From Kitasatospora sp. NBC_01246 (GTDB taxonomy: Bacteria; Actinomycetota; Actinomycetes; Streptomycetales; Streptomycetaceae): a stretch of DNA of 64,000 nt. The notes under the pieces were generated by a model. That model searched no databases. It was given only the letters and a program-made list of their open reading frames with translations, and was not told the DNA's origin. Below are positions 41,547 to 51,189 of this stretch, one piece after another. The stretch's first letter is position 1, and each line of letters begins with the position of its first letter. A program made the position numbers and the translations under genes. The stretch is taken from assembly GCF_036226505.1 (NCBI RefSeq), contig NZ_CP108484.1:4030001-4094000 (forward strand). The letters are read 5' to 3'.

Positions 41547-42704
41547 TCAGGACGCCTTCGCCAGCGTCTCGGCCAGGTACTGGACCGCCTGGCGGACCAG
41601 CCGCAGCCGCTCCCGGTCGGCCGTGTAGTCCTGCACGTTCTCGGAGATCCGGACGTCGGCACGGGCTGACGCGCCGGCGCCGCCGTGCAGCGCGGTCTGC
41701 AGCTTGCGGGCCGCGTCCAGGCCCGCGGCGTCGGCCTTGGCGGCGGCCAGGAGCAGCTTCGGGGCGGCGTTGGCGGGGGCCTCGGCCCCCGTGCGGGTCA
41801 GCGCGACGGTGTCGTACCGGCCGGAGACCGCGGCGGCCGCGCCGTACAGGTCGGGGCGGGCCAGCCCGGCGGCCACCGCGCAGGGCGCGCCCGCCTCGAC
41901 GCCCAGCGTGCCCCAGGAGGCCGGACCGGGCGGCAGGGTGCGGAAGGTGGCCGCGATGGTGGTGCGCAGCGCGGCGTCGTCGGCGATGGCCTGGGGGGCG
42001 GCGGCGACCAGCTCGCACGGGTGCGCGGTGCCGTTCGGCGCCTCGGGGGCCACCAGGATGAACGGGCGGGCCTTGCCGGTCTGGACGGCGGAGCCGAGGC
42101 CCTCGAAGACGTCCGGGACTTCGGTGTCGGCGGTCATCCGGGGAGTGGCCGCGTGCATCACGACCACCGGGAAGCGGGCGTTCGGGTCCTTGGCGTACTG
42201 GGCGGGCAGCCAGACCCGGACGTTGCGGGGGTGGCCGTCCGGGCCGGGGACGGCGGACTGCAGCAGCTCGCCGCCGCCCGGGTGGCCGACGCTGTCGAAC
42301 CGGCTGGCGGCCGGCGCGGGGGCGGGGGCTGGAGCAGGAGCGGGCGCGGGCGCGGGCGCGACAGCCGGGGCGACCGGAGCGGGTGCCTCGTCGGCGGGCG
42401 GCGCGGCCTGCCGGCTCCCGCCCTGGCCCGTGCTGTCGGCGGTGAGCTCCGCGGAGTCGGACCGCGAGGCCGGTCCGCCGAAGGTGCCGAAGGTGCCCAG
42501 GGCCGTCAACACGGTCAGTGCCGTCACGCAGATGCCGCAGACCATCGCGCCGGCCGCGCGCAGCAGCATCGGCCGCTGATCACCGGTCAGCTCGTAGGTC
42601 TCGGCGGACCGCAGGTCGCGCCAGCGCAGCAGGGCGCCTCGGGCGAGCCAGATCCCGCCCGAGGCGGCTGCCAGCAGGGGGACGACGAGGAGCGAACGGA
42701 CCAT
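41547..42704 (-). CDS. Membrane-anchored esterase-like alpha/beta hydrolase, nucleophile apparently replaced
   Basis: A 385-residue protein. Two N-terminal hydrophobic segments (MVRSLLVVPLLAAASGGIWL and LRAAGAMVCGICVTALTVLT) anchor it. A Pro/Ala-repeat stalk (alternating Ala-Pro, about 155-172) leads to an outer esterase-D-like domain: NVRVWLPAQYAKDPNARFPVVVMHAA, then AWGTLGVEAGAPCAVAAG-type nucleophile-elbow sequence. There the usual Ser is Glu, so it may be non-catalytic. Such proteins are conserved in Streptomyces next to holB. The ATG at 42704 has GAGGCGG upstream; the longer frame to 42824 is unlikely. Confidence 0.75.
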   Translation of the reverse strand: MVRSLLVVPLLAAASGGIWLARGALLRWRDLRSAETYELTGDQRPMLLRAAGAMVCGICVTALTVLTALGTFGTFGGPASRSDSAELTADSTGQGGSRQAAPPADEAPAPVAPAVAPAPAPAPAPAPAPAPAASRFDSVGHPGGGELLQSAVPGPDGHPRNVRVWLPAQYAKDPNARFPVVVMHAATPRMTADTEVPDVFEGLGSAVQTGKARPFILVAPEAPNGTAHPCELVAAAPQAIADDAALRTTIAATFRTLPPGPASWGTLGVEAGAPCAVAAGLARPDLYGAAAAVSGRYDTVALTRTGAEAPANAAPKLLLAAAKADAAGLDAARKLQTALHGGAGASARADVRISENVQDYTADRERLRLVRQAVQYLAETLAKAS

Positions 42705-42960
42705 GGGACGCACCGCCTCGGGAGGAGGGCCGGACGACCGGTGGGGGCCGGTGCCGGACGGGACGCGACGGCCCCGGCGTCGGGGCGCAGTCGGCCCCAG
42801 CGTGCAGGGCGATCCGGCCGTCACACGCAGGTGTCCCCGGCGCGTACGGCCCGTTCACTCGAAGGTGGGACACCCGGGTAGCGCGGGAGGCCCTACCGGC
42901 GGCCCCCGGCGGTCCTACCGGTGACGGCCCCGCCCCGGGCCGCCATCCGCGTCCGCCGAC

Positions 42961-44172
42961 TCAGCCCGCGCGCAGGGCGACGGTCATCGCCTCGACGGCG
43001 AGCAGCGGGTCGACGTTGCGGTCCAGCGCCTGCCGGCAGGCGAGCACCGCCTCGATCCGCCGCAGCGTGCCCTCCGGCGGGCCAGCCTGGGCGACGCGGT
43101 TCAGGGCCTGCCGCTGGTCCTCGTTGGAGAGCGCGCCGGTGGAGCCCAGCTGGAGGGCGAGCACGTCCCGGTAGAAGCTCAGCAGGTCGAGCAGGGCGAC
43201 GCCGAGCGTCTCCCGGCGGGTCCGGGTGGCCCGGCTCTTCTGCCGCTTCTCCAGTTCCTTGACCGCGCCGGCCATGCCCCGCGGAGCCTTGCTGCCCTCG
43301 GCCGCGCCGTACGCGGCCCTGAGGTCGCCGGTCTCCTTGGCGTCCTGGGTCTCGGCGAGCGCCTCGGCATCGGCCTTCGCCGTGTCGACCAGCCGCTGGG
43401 CGGCGGCCAGGCAACCACCGATGTCACCGACCTCCAGCGGGATCCGCAGCACGTCCGTGCGCCGGGTGCGGGCCTGGTCGTCGACGGCCAGCCGACGGGA
43501 GCGCTCGATGTCCCCCTGGCCGGCGAGCGCGGCCATCCGGGCCGTCGTGGGGTCGACACCGTCGCGGTTCACCAGCATGTCGGCGACGGCCTCGGCGGCG
43601 GGCTGGCGCAGCACCAGCAGCCGGCAGCGCGAGCGGATGGTGGGCAGGACGTCCTGCACGGAGGGCGCGCAGAGCAGCCAGACGGTGCGCGGGGAGGGCT
43701 CCTCCACTCCCTTGAGCAGGGCGTTGGCGGCGGCCTCGGTGAGCCGGTGGGCGGCGTCGACCAGGATCACCGACCAGCGGCCGCCGGTCGGGTAGCTGGA
43801 CGCCCGCAGTACGAGGGCGCGCATGTCGCCGACGCCGATCGACAGGCCGTCGGTGCGCACGTACTTCACGTCCGCGTGGCTGCCCGCGAGCACGGTGTGG
43901 CAGCCGTCGCAGAACCCGCAGCCGGGCGTACCGCCGAGCGCGAGATCCGGGCTGGTGCACTGGAGGGCGGCGGCGAAGGCGCGGGCCGCAGTGATCTGGC
44001 CGGCTCCGGGGGGACCGGTGAACAGCCAGGCGTGCGTCATCAGCGAGGCGTTGCCGCCCGGCTCCGGCGCGGCCCCGCGACCGGCGGCGGCCGTCGCCCA
44101 GGCCGCCCGGGCCGCGGCGCTCAGCTGCTCGACCACCCGCTCCTGGCCCACCAGGTCGTCCCAGACGGCCAC
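42961..44172 (-). CDS. holB: DNA polymerase III subunit delta'
   Basis: A 403-residue clamp-loader subunit. It begins VAVWDDLVGQERVVEQL, typical of actinobacterial delta'. The P-loop region is HAWLFTGPPGAGQITAARAFA; the lysine of GKT/S is replaced by Gln, as expected since delta' does not hydrolyse ATP. A zinc-binding set follows (CTSPDLALGGTPGCGFCDGC). VKYVRTDGLSIGVGDMRALV and the Sensor-1-like VILVDAAHRLTEAAANALLK complete the AAA+ core. I use the GTG at 44172 with GGGAG six bases upstream. It follows tmk on the same strand, separated by 253 bases with a strong hairpin. Confidence 0.95.
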   Translation of the reverse strand: MAVWDDLVGQERVVEQLSAAARAAWATAAAGRGAAPEPGGNASLMTHAWLFTGPPGAGQITAARAFAAALQCTSPDLALGGTPGCGFCDGCHTVLAGSHADVKYVRTDGLSIGVGDMRALVLRASSYPTGGRWSVILVDAAHRLTEAAANALLKGVEEPSPRTVWLLCAPSVQDVLPTIRSRCRLLVLRQPAAEAVADMLVNRDGVDPTTARMAALAGQGDIERSRRLAVDDQARTRRTDVLRIPLEVGDIGGCLAAAQRLVDTAKADAEALAETQDAKETGDLRAAYGAAEGSKAPRGMAGAVKELEKRQKSRATRTRRETLGVALLDLLSFYRDVLALQLGSTGALSNEDQRQALNRVAQAGPPEGTLRRIEAVLACRQALDRNVDPLLAVEAMTVALRAG

Positions 44173-44275
44173 TGCTGCTCCCAAGCTCGGTACGGACTGC
44201 GCCGGCGTCCGTCACCCGGGCGGCGGACGGCGCCCCGGGCACGGTTTCCCGGAGTCGAGCATACGTGCCCGGTAC

Positions 44276-44326
44276 GACGGTGGGCGGTGCCGCCGGAGCA
44301 CCGCCCCGGCCGCACCGCCCACCGTC
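44276..44326 (-). terminator. 15-base-pair hairpin between tmk and holB
   Basis: GACGGTGGGCGGTGC (44276-44290) pairs exactly with GCACCGCCCACCGTC (44312-44326). The 21-base loop can pair further through CCGG/CCGG. It lies 100 bases after the tmk stop and about 100 before the holB start, so it either ends tmk transcripts or attenuates read-through to holB. Confidence 0.75.
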
Positions 44327-44425
44327 CTTCAGGCCCCTGCCCCGCCCCGGCCGAGTCGGCCCACCAGGCCGAGTGGGCCACGTGGACCGCGTGGGCCGCG
44401 TGGGACCGCGCGGGCCGGGACCGAG

Positions 44426-47400
44426 TCAGCTCCGGCGCCCCCAGCGCCGGCCCTTGCCCTTGCCGTCGCCCCGGTCGTCCGACCCGCCTTGGGCGTCCGT
44501 CCTGCCACGGCCCTCCGGCCCGCCGGGGCCGGCCGGAGGAGCGGCCGCGCCACCGCGCGGGTCCTGCGGCGCCGGGTCGGCGGGGCCGCCCTGCTCCCAG
44601 CGGGCCCACTCGTCGCGCGAGCCCAGCAGGGTGTCGGTGAGGCTCGGCAGGTCGTCCATCGGCGTCTCCTCGGCCCAGGAGGGCCGGGGGCGCGGTTCGG
44701 CGGCGGGCTGCTCCTCCACCGCCGGGAGCTCGCGGGTGCTGTCGACCGGCGTCTCCCGTCCGGCCGGTCCGGCCGGACGGGTCGGCTCGACCCGCGGCAG
44801 CACCTCGGTCCGGTCCGCCGGACGGGTCGGCTCCACCCGCGGCAGCACCTCCGTCCGGTCGGCGTGGTCGCGCCGCCCGGCACCCGACCGGTCGGGGTCC
44901 GCCGAAGGGACTCGGGGCAGCACCGCCGTCTCGTCCGCCGGAGCGGTGGGGACGACCGGCAGCTTCGCCGTCGCGTCGGCCTCCGGAGCCCGGGACGCGG
45001 AAGCGCCACCGGCCCCCGCGGCGCCGGCCGCCTCGGCCGCCCGGACGGCCGCCCGGCGGTCCCGCTCGGAGATCTCCTGGGTCGCGTCCTCGGGCTCCGG
45101 CACGATCCGCAGCTCGGTGGTCACGTCGTCGGCCGGCGGAGCGGGCCGGTCCGCCCGGTCCGCCGCGCTCTCGGCGGCGGCAGCGGCCGCGGCGAGCGCG
45201 GCGGCCTGCGCCAGCCGGGCCTCCTCGGCCCGCTGCAGCGCCTCCTCCGCGCGCCGGCGCTGCTCCTCGCGCTGCAGCTCACGCTGCCGCTGGAGCTCCG
45301 CCTGGGCGGCCGCCTCCTCGGCGAGCCGCCGGCGCTCGGCGGCCTCGGCGGCGAGCCGGGCCTCCTCAGCCGCACGCTGCCTGGCCTCCTCCTCGGCCCG
45401 CCGGCGGGCTTCCTCCTCCGCCTTGCGCCGGGCCTCCTCGGCCGCCTTGCGCGCCGCCTCGGCGGCGACCCGCTCGGCCTCCTCCTTGGCCAGCCGCACC
45501 TTCTCCGCCTGTTCGGCGCGGAGCTGCTCCAGCAGCTCCAACCGCTTGCGCTCCGCCTCCGCCTCGGCCGCGCGCCGGCGGGCCTCCTCGGCGGCGCGGC
45601 GCTCGGCCTCCTCGCGGGCCAGCCGCTCCTGCTCGACCCGGGCGGCCTTCTCCTGCTCGGAGAGCGGCAGCTCGCGGTCGAGCCGGTGGCGGATCGCGGT
45701 GGTGACGAAGCCGGGCTGCTGGCTGCCGTCCACGACCAGGTACCGGGCCGGGTCGGCGGCGGCCAGCGAGAGGAAGCCGGACCGGACCCGCTGGTGGAAC
45801 TCGGTCGGCTCGGACTCCAGCCGGTCCAGCGCCTCGGTGAACCGCTCCCGGGCCCTGGTCGGGTCGACGTCGAGGACGACGGTCAGGTCGGGCACCAGCC
45901 CGCCGGTCGCCCAGCGCGAGATCCGGGCCACCTCGGTGGCGGCCAGGTCGCGCCCGGCGCCCTGGTAGGCGATCGAGGAGTCCATGTAGCGGTCGGTGAT
46001 GACCACCGCGCCGCGGGCCAGCGCCGGGCGGATGACGTTCTCGACGTGCTCGGCCCGGTCGGCGGCGTAGATCAGCGCCTCGGCGCGATGCGACAGACCG
46101 GTGTTGCCGACGTCCAGGACGAGGCCGCGCAGCCGCTGCCCGACCGGGCTGCCGCCGGGCTCACGGGTGAGCACCACCTCGTGGCCCTTGCCCCGGATCC
46201 ACTCGGCGAGCGCCCGGGCCTGGGTGGACTTGCCGGCGCCGTCGCCGCCCTCCAGGGCGATGAAGAAGCCGGTACCGGTGGTGCGGTGCGGGGCCGGACC
46301 GGCGGCGCCGCGCACGGCGTCGACGAGGTCCCGGCCGAACGGGGCGGTGCCCCGCCGGTCGTCGGTCTTGAGCAGCACGACGGCCGCGAGCACCAGCGTC
46401 AGCAGCCCGGCGGTGGCCACCGCGAGGGCCGCGCCGCCGTGGATGAAGGTGAACGAGCCGGGCTCGACCGTGCCGTACTCGACCTCGCCGTAGGCCGCGG
46501 CGATCAGCGGGACGACGATCAGCGCGCCGCCCACCACGGCCCGCAGCACCGCGTACAGGTGCTCGTCGACCTTCGGGAGCCGCGCCTCCTCGACCTCCTG
46601 GGCGAGCAGCGAGCGCCCGGCCGAGACGACGATCCCGGCGGCCAGGCCGGCCAGCACGGTCAGCAGCAGCACCAGGACGAAGTCCAGCACCAGGCCGGCC
46701 AGGATCAGCGCGACGCCCTCGGTCAGCAGCGCCAGTGCGAGCAGCCGGCGGCGGGAGAGCGCGGGCAGGGTGGCCCGGGTGAGCCGGGAGCCGAGCGCCG
46801 GGGTGCCGACGGCGGCGAGCACCAGCAGGCCGTAGCCGATCGGCCCGGCCCGGTGCTCGGCGGCGGTCAGCAGCGCGAGCGCCGCGACGCCCGCCATCGA
46901 GGCGAAGGCGGCGGCGACCGAGAAGGTGAAGTAGGGGGCGGCGCCGGTGCGGCCCTTGCTCAGCGCGGGGCCGGGCGTGGCGTCGGTCGGCGCGCGCAGG
47001 CTCCGCAGCGGGGAGTGCGGAGGGGCCACCGTCGGACCGCCGGGCAGCTGCTGGAGGTACGCCCGGACGGCCGAGACCGTGAACAGGGCGGCCGCGCCGA
47101 GCGCCGCGAAGGTGGTCTGGTGGACGCGCAGCCAGTCCGAGCCGAGGGCCGCGAAGACGTTGTTGACCAGGGTGAGCGCGACCAGCGCGGCTGCCGCGAG
47201 CGGCACGGTGGCCCAGCCGGTGCGGCGGTCCAGCGTCCGCACGCTCTCCAGGTTGGCCGCGGACGGACGCTGCTCCCCGGGGGGCGCGAAGGGGTTGGCC
47301 GGCGGCAGCAGGCCGGGTACGGCGGCACCCTTGGCGATCGCCCAGACCCGCTCGGCCGCACCGGTCACGAAGACGGTGGCGAGCAGTACGTAGGTCGCGG

Positions 47401-47866
47401 CGGCGGAGGGCCCGGCGTCGGAGCCCAGCCAGACGATCCACCAGGGCGCGACGCCGATCAGCACGGCCCGCAGCGCGTCGGCGCCGAGCAGCGTCCAGCG
47501 CCGGTCCAGGCGGCCGCTGAGCAGCCCGTGCACCGGGCCGAGCAGGGCGGCGCCGACCAGCAGGGTGGCGGCCAGCCGGGCCGCGAAGACCGCGGCGACG
47601 GCGAAGGCGAGGCTGCGCGGCAGGTCGCCGAACTGCCCGCCGAGGGCGGCCGCGATCACCGTCAGCGCGAGCAGCACCAGCAGCCCGAGCCGGTCGGCGG
47701 TGCCGCCGATCAGCTGGGTGGTCCAGAGGCGGCGGTAGGGGCGCAGCCGCAACAGTGCCCGGGCGCGCTCACCGGGGGTTCCGGCGGGCGCGACCTCCGG
47801 CAGGTCGGGCGTGCCGGCTCTGGCGGCACCGCCGGTGCCGGGGGTGGGCTGCTCCTCGCTCGTCAT
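44426..47866 (-). CDS. tmk: Thymidylate kinase fused to an MFS-like membrane domain and a coiled-coil tail
   Basis: A 1146-residue three-part protein. Residues about 45-515 form a major-facilitator-like domain with about 12 helices. Residues about 530-740 are dTMP kinase: P-loop FIALEGGDGAGKSTQ with Lys546, EPGGSPVGQRLR, and the DRYMDSSIAYQGAGRD lid/substrate signature, so phosphorylation of dTMP to dTDP should work. From about 745 a 200-residue Glu/Ala/Arg coiled coil leads to a disordered acidic region with a 16-residue tandem repeat (TEVLPRVEPTRPADR type) and a basic end. Streptomyces tmk genes commonly have this fusion. It tethers dTTP synthesis to the membrane; why is unknown. ATG at 47866. 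Confidence 0.95.
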   Translation of the reverse strand: MTSEEQPTPGTGGAARAGTPDLPEVAPAGTPGERARALLRLRPYRRLWTTQLIGGTADRLGLLVLLALTVIAAALGGQFGDLPRSLAFAVAAVFAARLAATLLVGAALLGPVHGLLSGRLDRRWTLLGADALRAVLIGVAPWWIVWLGSDAGPSAAATYVLLATVFVTGAAERVWAIAKGAAVPGLLPPANPFAPPGEQRPSAANLESVRTLDRRTGWATVPLAAAALVALTLVNNVFAALGSDWLRVHQTTFAALGAAALFTVSAVRAYLQQLPGGPTVAPPHSPLRSLRAPTDATPGPALSKGRTGAAPYFTFSVAAAFASMAGVAALALLTAAEHRAGPIGYGLLVLAAVGTPALGSRLTRATLPALSRRRLLALALLTEGVALILAGLVLDFVLVLLLTVLAGLAAGIVVSAGRSLLAQEVEEARLPKVDEHLYAVLRAVVGGALIVVPLIAAAYGEVEYGTVEPGSFTFIHGGAALAVATAGLLTLVLAAVVLLKTDDRRGTAPFGRDLVDAVRGAAGPAPHRTTGTGFFIALEGGDGAGKSTQARALAEWIRGKGHEVVLTREPGGSPVGQRLRGLVLDVGNTGLSHRAEALIYAADRAEHVENVIRPALARGAVVITDRYMDSSIAYQGAGRDLAATEVARISRWATGGLVPDLTVVLDVDPTRARERFTEALDRLESEPTEFHQRVRSGFLSLAAADPARYLVVDGSQQPGFVTTAIRHRLDRELPLSEQEKAARVEQERLAREEAERRAAEEARRRAAEAEAERKRLELLEQLRAEQAEKVRLAKEEAERVAAEAARKAAEEARRKAEEEARRRAEEEARQRAAEEARLAAEAAERRRLAEEAAAQAELQRQRELQREEQRRRAEEALQRAEEARLAQAAALAAAAAAAESAADRADRPAPPADDVTTELRIVPEPEDATQEISERDRRAAVRAAEAAGAAGAGGASASRAPEADATAKLPVVPTAPADETAVLPRVPSADPDRSGAGRRDHADRTEVLPRVEPTRPADRTEVLPRVEPTRPAGPAGRETPVDSTRELPAVEEQPAAEPRPRPSWAEETPMDDLPSLTDTLLGSRDEWARWEQGGPADPAPQDPRGGAAAPPAGPGGPEGRGRTDAQGGSDDRGDGKGKGRRWGRRS

Positions 47867-48019
47867 ACGGTCAGCGTAGCGGTCGGCACCGGTCGGAAAA
47901 GAGGGGTGCGGGCTTCCGGATGCCCGTCATTGCAGGGTTGTGACGCGCCGCGCACACGCTCGCCACCCCGCGCCGGAGGTGCTCGCGCACCGCGCCGCGC
48001 ACCGGTCGTCCACAGACCT

Positions 48020-48052
48020 CGGGCCCGCGCCTCCGAAGAGGGCGCGGGCCCG
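48020..48052 (-). terminator. topA terminator hairpin
   Basis: Bases 48020-48031 (CGGGCCCGCGCC) pair exactly with 48041-48052 around a 9-base loop. It begins 17 bases past the topA stop codon on the minus strand. Confidence 0.8.
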
Positions 48053-48069
48053 GTGCCGCTGGTGGAGGG

Positions 48070-50931
48070 TCAGCCCTCGTCGACGGCGGCGGTCTTGCTC
48101 GCGGCGGCCTTCTTGGTCGCCGTCTTCTTCGCGGCGGCCTTGGTCGTCGTCTTCTTGGCCGTGGTCTTGGCCGCGGCCGTCTTGGTGGTGGTGGTCTTCT
48201 TGGCGGCGGTCTTCTTGGCCGCCGCCTTCTTCGCCGGGGCCTTCTTGGCCGTCTTCTTCACCGGCCCGCGGGCCCGCTTCTCCGCCAGCAGCTCGTAGCC
48301 GCGTTCGGGAGTGATGGTCTCGACCTCGTCGTCCTTGCGCAGCGTCGCGTTGGTCTCGCCGTCGGTGACGTACGGGCCGAACCGGCCGTCCTTGACCACC
48401 ACCGGACGCTCGCTGACCGGGTCGGTGCCCAGCTCCTTGAGCGGCGGCGCGGCCGCGGCCCGGCCGCGCTGCTTGGGCTGGGCGTAGATGGCCAGGGCCT
48501 CCTCCAGGGTGACCGTGAACATCTGCTCCTCGCTGGTGAGCGAGCGGGAGTCGGTGCCGCGCTTGAGGTACGGCCCGTAGCGGCCGTTCTGCGCGGTGAT
48601 CTCCACGCCCTCCTGGTCGAGACCGACCACGCGCGGCAGGGACAGCAGCTTCAGCGCGTCGTCGAGCGTGACGGTGTCCAGCGACATCGACTGGAGCAGC
48701 GACGCGGTCCGCGGCTTCACGGCGTTCTTGCCGGTCTTCGGCGTGCCCTCGGGCAGGATCTCGGTCACGTAGGGGCCGTACCGGCCGTCCTTGGCGACCA
48801 GCTGGTTGCCGCTGACCGGGTCCTGGCCGAGCTCGAAGTCGCCGCTGGGCTTGGCCAGCAGCTCCTCGGCCAGCTCGACGGTGAGCTCGTCCGGCGGCAG
48901 CTCGTCCGGGATGTCGGCGCGCCGGCCGGGCTCGCCCTCCACGGTGGAGGCGCGCTCGACGTACGGGCCGTAACGGCCGACCCGCAGGGTGAGGTCGTCG
49001 CTGATCCGGAACGAGCTGATCTCCCGGGCGTCGATCGCGCCGAGGTCGGTGACCAGTTCCTTCAGACCGCCCAGGTGGTCGCCGTCGCCGTTGCCGGCCT
49101 CGGCGGCGCCGCCGGTGGCGTGGCCCTCGCCCTCACCGAAGTAGAAGCGCTTCAGCCACGGCACGGACTGCGCCTCGCCCGCGGCGATGCGGTCGAGGTC
49201 GTCCTCCATCCGCGCGGTGAAGTCGTAGTCGACCAGCCGGCCGAAGTGCTTCTCCAGCAGGTTGACCACGGCGAAGGAGAGGAACGACGGCACCAGTGCC
49301 GTCCCCTTCTTGAAGACGTAGCGGCGCCCGATGATGGTGTCGATGATCGAGGCGTAGGTGGACGGGCGGCCGATCTCCCGGTCCTCCAGCTCCTTGACCA
49401 GCGAGGCCTCGGTGTAGCGGGCCGGCGGCTTGGTGGCGTGGCCCTCCGGGGTGAGCTGCTCGGCGGACAGCGGGTCGCCCTCGGTCACCTGCGGCAGCCG
49501 GCGCTCGCGGTCGTCCAGCTCGGCGTTCGGGTCGTCGGCGCCCTCGACGTAGGCCTTGAGGAAGCCGTGGAAGGTGATGATCTTGCCCGAGGCGGAGAAC
49601 TCGGCGTCCCGGCCGTCCGCGGAACGGCCGCCGACCTTCACGGTCACCGACTGACCGACCGCGTCCTTCATCTGGGAGGCGACGGTGCGCATCCAGATCA
49701 GCTCGTAGAGCCGGAAGTCGTCGCCGCTCAGGCCGGTCTCGGCCGGGGTGCGGAAGCGGTCGCCGGAGGGGCGGACGGCCTCGTGCGCCTCCTGGGCGTT
49801 CTTGACCTTGCTGGCGTACGTGCGCGGCGCGTCCGGCAGGTAGTCGGCCCCGTAGAGCTGGGTGACCTGCGCCCGGGCGGCCGAGATCGCGGTCTCCGAC
49901 AGCGTGGTGGAGTCGGTACGCATATAGGTGATGAAGCCGTTCTCGTACAGCTTCTGGGCCACCTGCATGGTCCGCTTGGCACCGAAGCCCAGCTTGCGGC
50001 TGGCCTCCTGCTGGAGCGTGGTGGTGCGGAACGGCGCGTACGGCGAGCGGCGGTACGGCTTGGACTCGACGCTGCGGACACCGAACGAGGTCTGCTCCAG
50101 GGCGGCGGCCAGCGCGCGGGCGGCCTGCTCGTCCAGGTGCAGGGTGTTGACGCTGCCGGCCTTCAGCCGGCCGTCCGAACCGAAGTCGCGGCCGCTGGCG
50201 ATCCGCTTGCCGTCGACGGCCGAGAGCCGGGCGCCGAAGGTCTCCGGGTTGGCGGCGTCGGCCGGGGTGCGGCCGGTGCCGAAGGTGGCGACCAGGTCCC
50301 AGTAGGAGGCGCTGCGGAAGGCGATCCGCTCGCGCTCCCGCTCGACCACCAGGCGGGTCGCGACGGACTGGACGCGGCCGGCCGACAGCTTCGGCATGAC
50401 CTTCTTCCAGAGCACCGGCGAGACCTCGAAGCCGTAGAGGCGGTCGAGGATGCGGCGGGTCTCCTGGGCGTCGACCAGGCGCTGGTTCAGCTCGCGCGGG
50501 TTGGCCACCGCCTCCTGGATCGCGGTCTTGGTGATCTCGTGGAACACCATCCGGTGCACCGGCACCTTGGGCTTCAGGACCTGCTGGAGGTGCCACGCGA
50601 TGGCCTCGCCCTCGCGGTCCTCATCAGTGGCGAGGAAGAGTTCGTCGGACTCGGCCAGCAGCGACTTCAACTTGCTGACCTGGGACTTCTTGTCCGCGTT
50701 CACCACGTAGATGGGCGCGAAGTCGTGGTCGACATCGACGCCGAGGCGGCGCACCTCGCCGGTGTACTTGTCCGGGACCTCGGCCGCTGTGCTGGGCAGG
50801 TCCCGGATGTGCCCGACGCTCGCCTCGACGATGTAGCCGGGGCCAAGGTAGCCCTTGATCGTCTTCGCCTTGGCCGGCGACTCGACAATGACGAGTCGCT
50901 GTCCGTGCGCGGTCTCGCTGCTCGGGGACAC
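48070..50931 (-). CDS. topA: DNA topoisomerase I
   Basis: A 953-residue type IA topoisomerase that relaxes negative supercoils. The Toprim domain starts at LVIVESPAKAKTIKGYLG (Glu17) and contains LATDEDREGEAIAWHL. The active-site tyrosine is Tyr336 in GFITYMRTDSTTLS. After the core come repeated TopoI C-terminal modules of the actinobacterial type, each with a NGRYGPYL/DGRFGPYV motif (four visible). The tail is a Lys/Ala/Thr repeat (AKKAAAKKTAAKKTTT kind), known in Streptomyces and mycobacteria to give processivity. GTG start at 50931 after AGAGCGAAG. Single essential gene upstream of tmk on the same strand. Confidence 0.97.
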   Translation of the reverse strand: MSPSSETAHGQRLVIVESPAKAKTIKGYLGPGYIVEASVGHIRDLPSTAAEVPDKYTGEVRRLGVDVDHDFAPIYVVNADKKSQVSKLKSLLAESDELFLATDEDREGEAIAWHLQQVLKPKVPVHRMVFHEITKTAIQEAVANPRELNQRLVDAQETRRILDRLYGFEVSPVLWKKVMPKLSAGRVQSVATRLVVERERERIAFRSASYWDLVATFGTGRTPADAANPETFGARLSAVDGKRIASGRDFGSDGRLKAGSVNTLHLDEQAARALAAALEQTSFGVRSVESKPYRRSPYAPFRTTTLQQEASRKLGFGAKRTMQVAQKLYENGFITYMRTDSTTLSETAISAARAQVTQLYGADYLPDAPRTYASKVKNAQEAHEAVRPSGDRFRTPAETGLSGDDFRLYELIWMRTVASQMKDAVGQSVTVKVGGRSADGRDAEFSASGKIITFHGFLKAYVEGADDPNAELDDRERRLPQVTEGDPLSAEQLTPEGHATKPPARYTEASLVKELEDREIGRPSTYASIIDTIIGRRYVFKKGTALVPSFLSFAVVNLLEKHFGRLVDYDFTARMEDDLDRIAAGEAQSVPWLKRFYFGEGEGHATGGAAEAGNGDGDHLGGLKELVTDLGAIDAREISSFRISDDLTLRVGRYGPYVERASTVEGEPGRRADIPDELPPDELTVELAEELLAKPSGDFELGQDPVSGNQLVAKDGRYGPYVTEILPEGTPKTGKNAVKPRTASLLQSMSLDTVTLDDALKLLSLPRVVGLDQEGVEITAQNGRYGPYLKRGTDSRSLTSEEQMFTVTLEEALAIYAQPKQRGRAAAAPPLKELGTDPVSERPVVVKDGRFGPYVTDGETNATLRKDDEVETITPERGYELLAEKRARGPVKKTAKKAPAKKAAAKKTAAKKTTTTKTAAAKTTAKKTTTKAAAKKTATKKAAASKTAAVDEG

Positions 50932-51189
50932 CTTCGCTCTTCTCTCCCGGTCGTTACGTGAGCTGGTCGGCGCCGGCAGCACAGGCTGCGCTCCGCCCGA
51001 CCCCTCCACCGTCCCGGGGGCGCCGCTGCACGACGACCCCACCAGCGGAGTGTGACCGTACCCCGGCCACCCTTGTCAAACGGAAGGATCCTGCTTTTTC
51101 ACCGGCAAGGCCGACCGACGCCACTCGAACGGTAACCCGATGATGGAGGATCGCGCCCCGTGGAGGGGGGCTTCGGCGGGTTTCGAAGG

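Noticed and set aside
43823..48298. A 1491-codon plus-strand frame opposite tmk and holB
   Set aside because: Shadow of the two minus-strand genes, which have clear domains, starts and hairpins.
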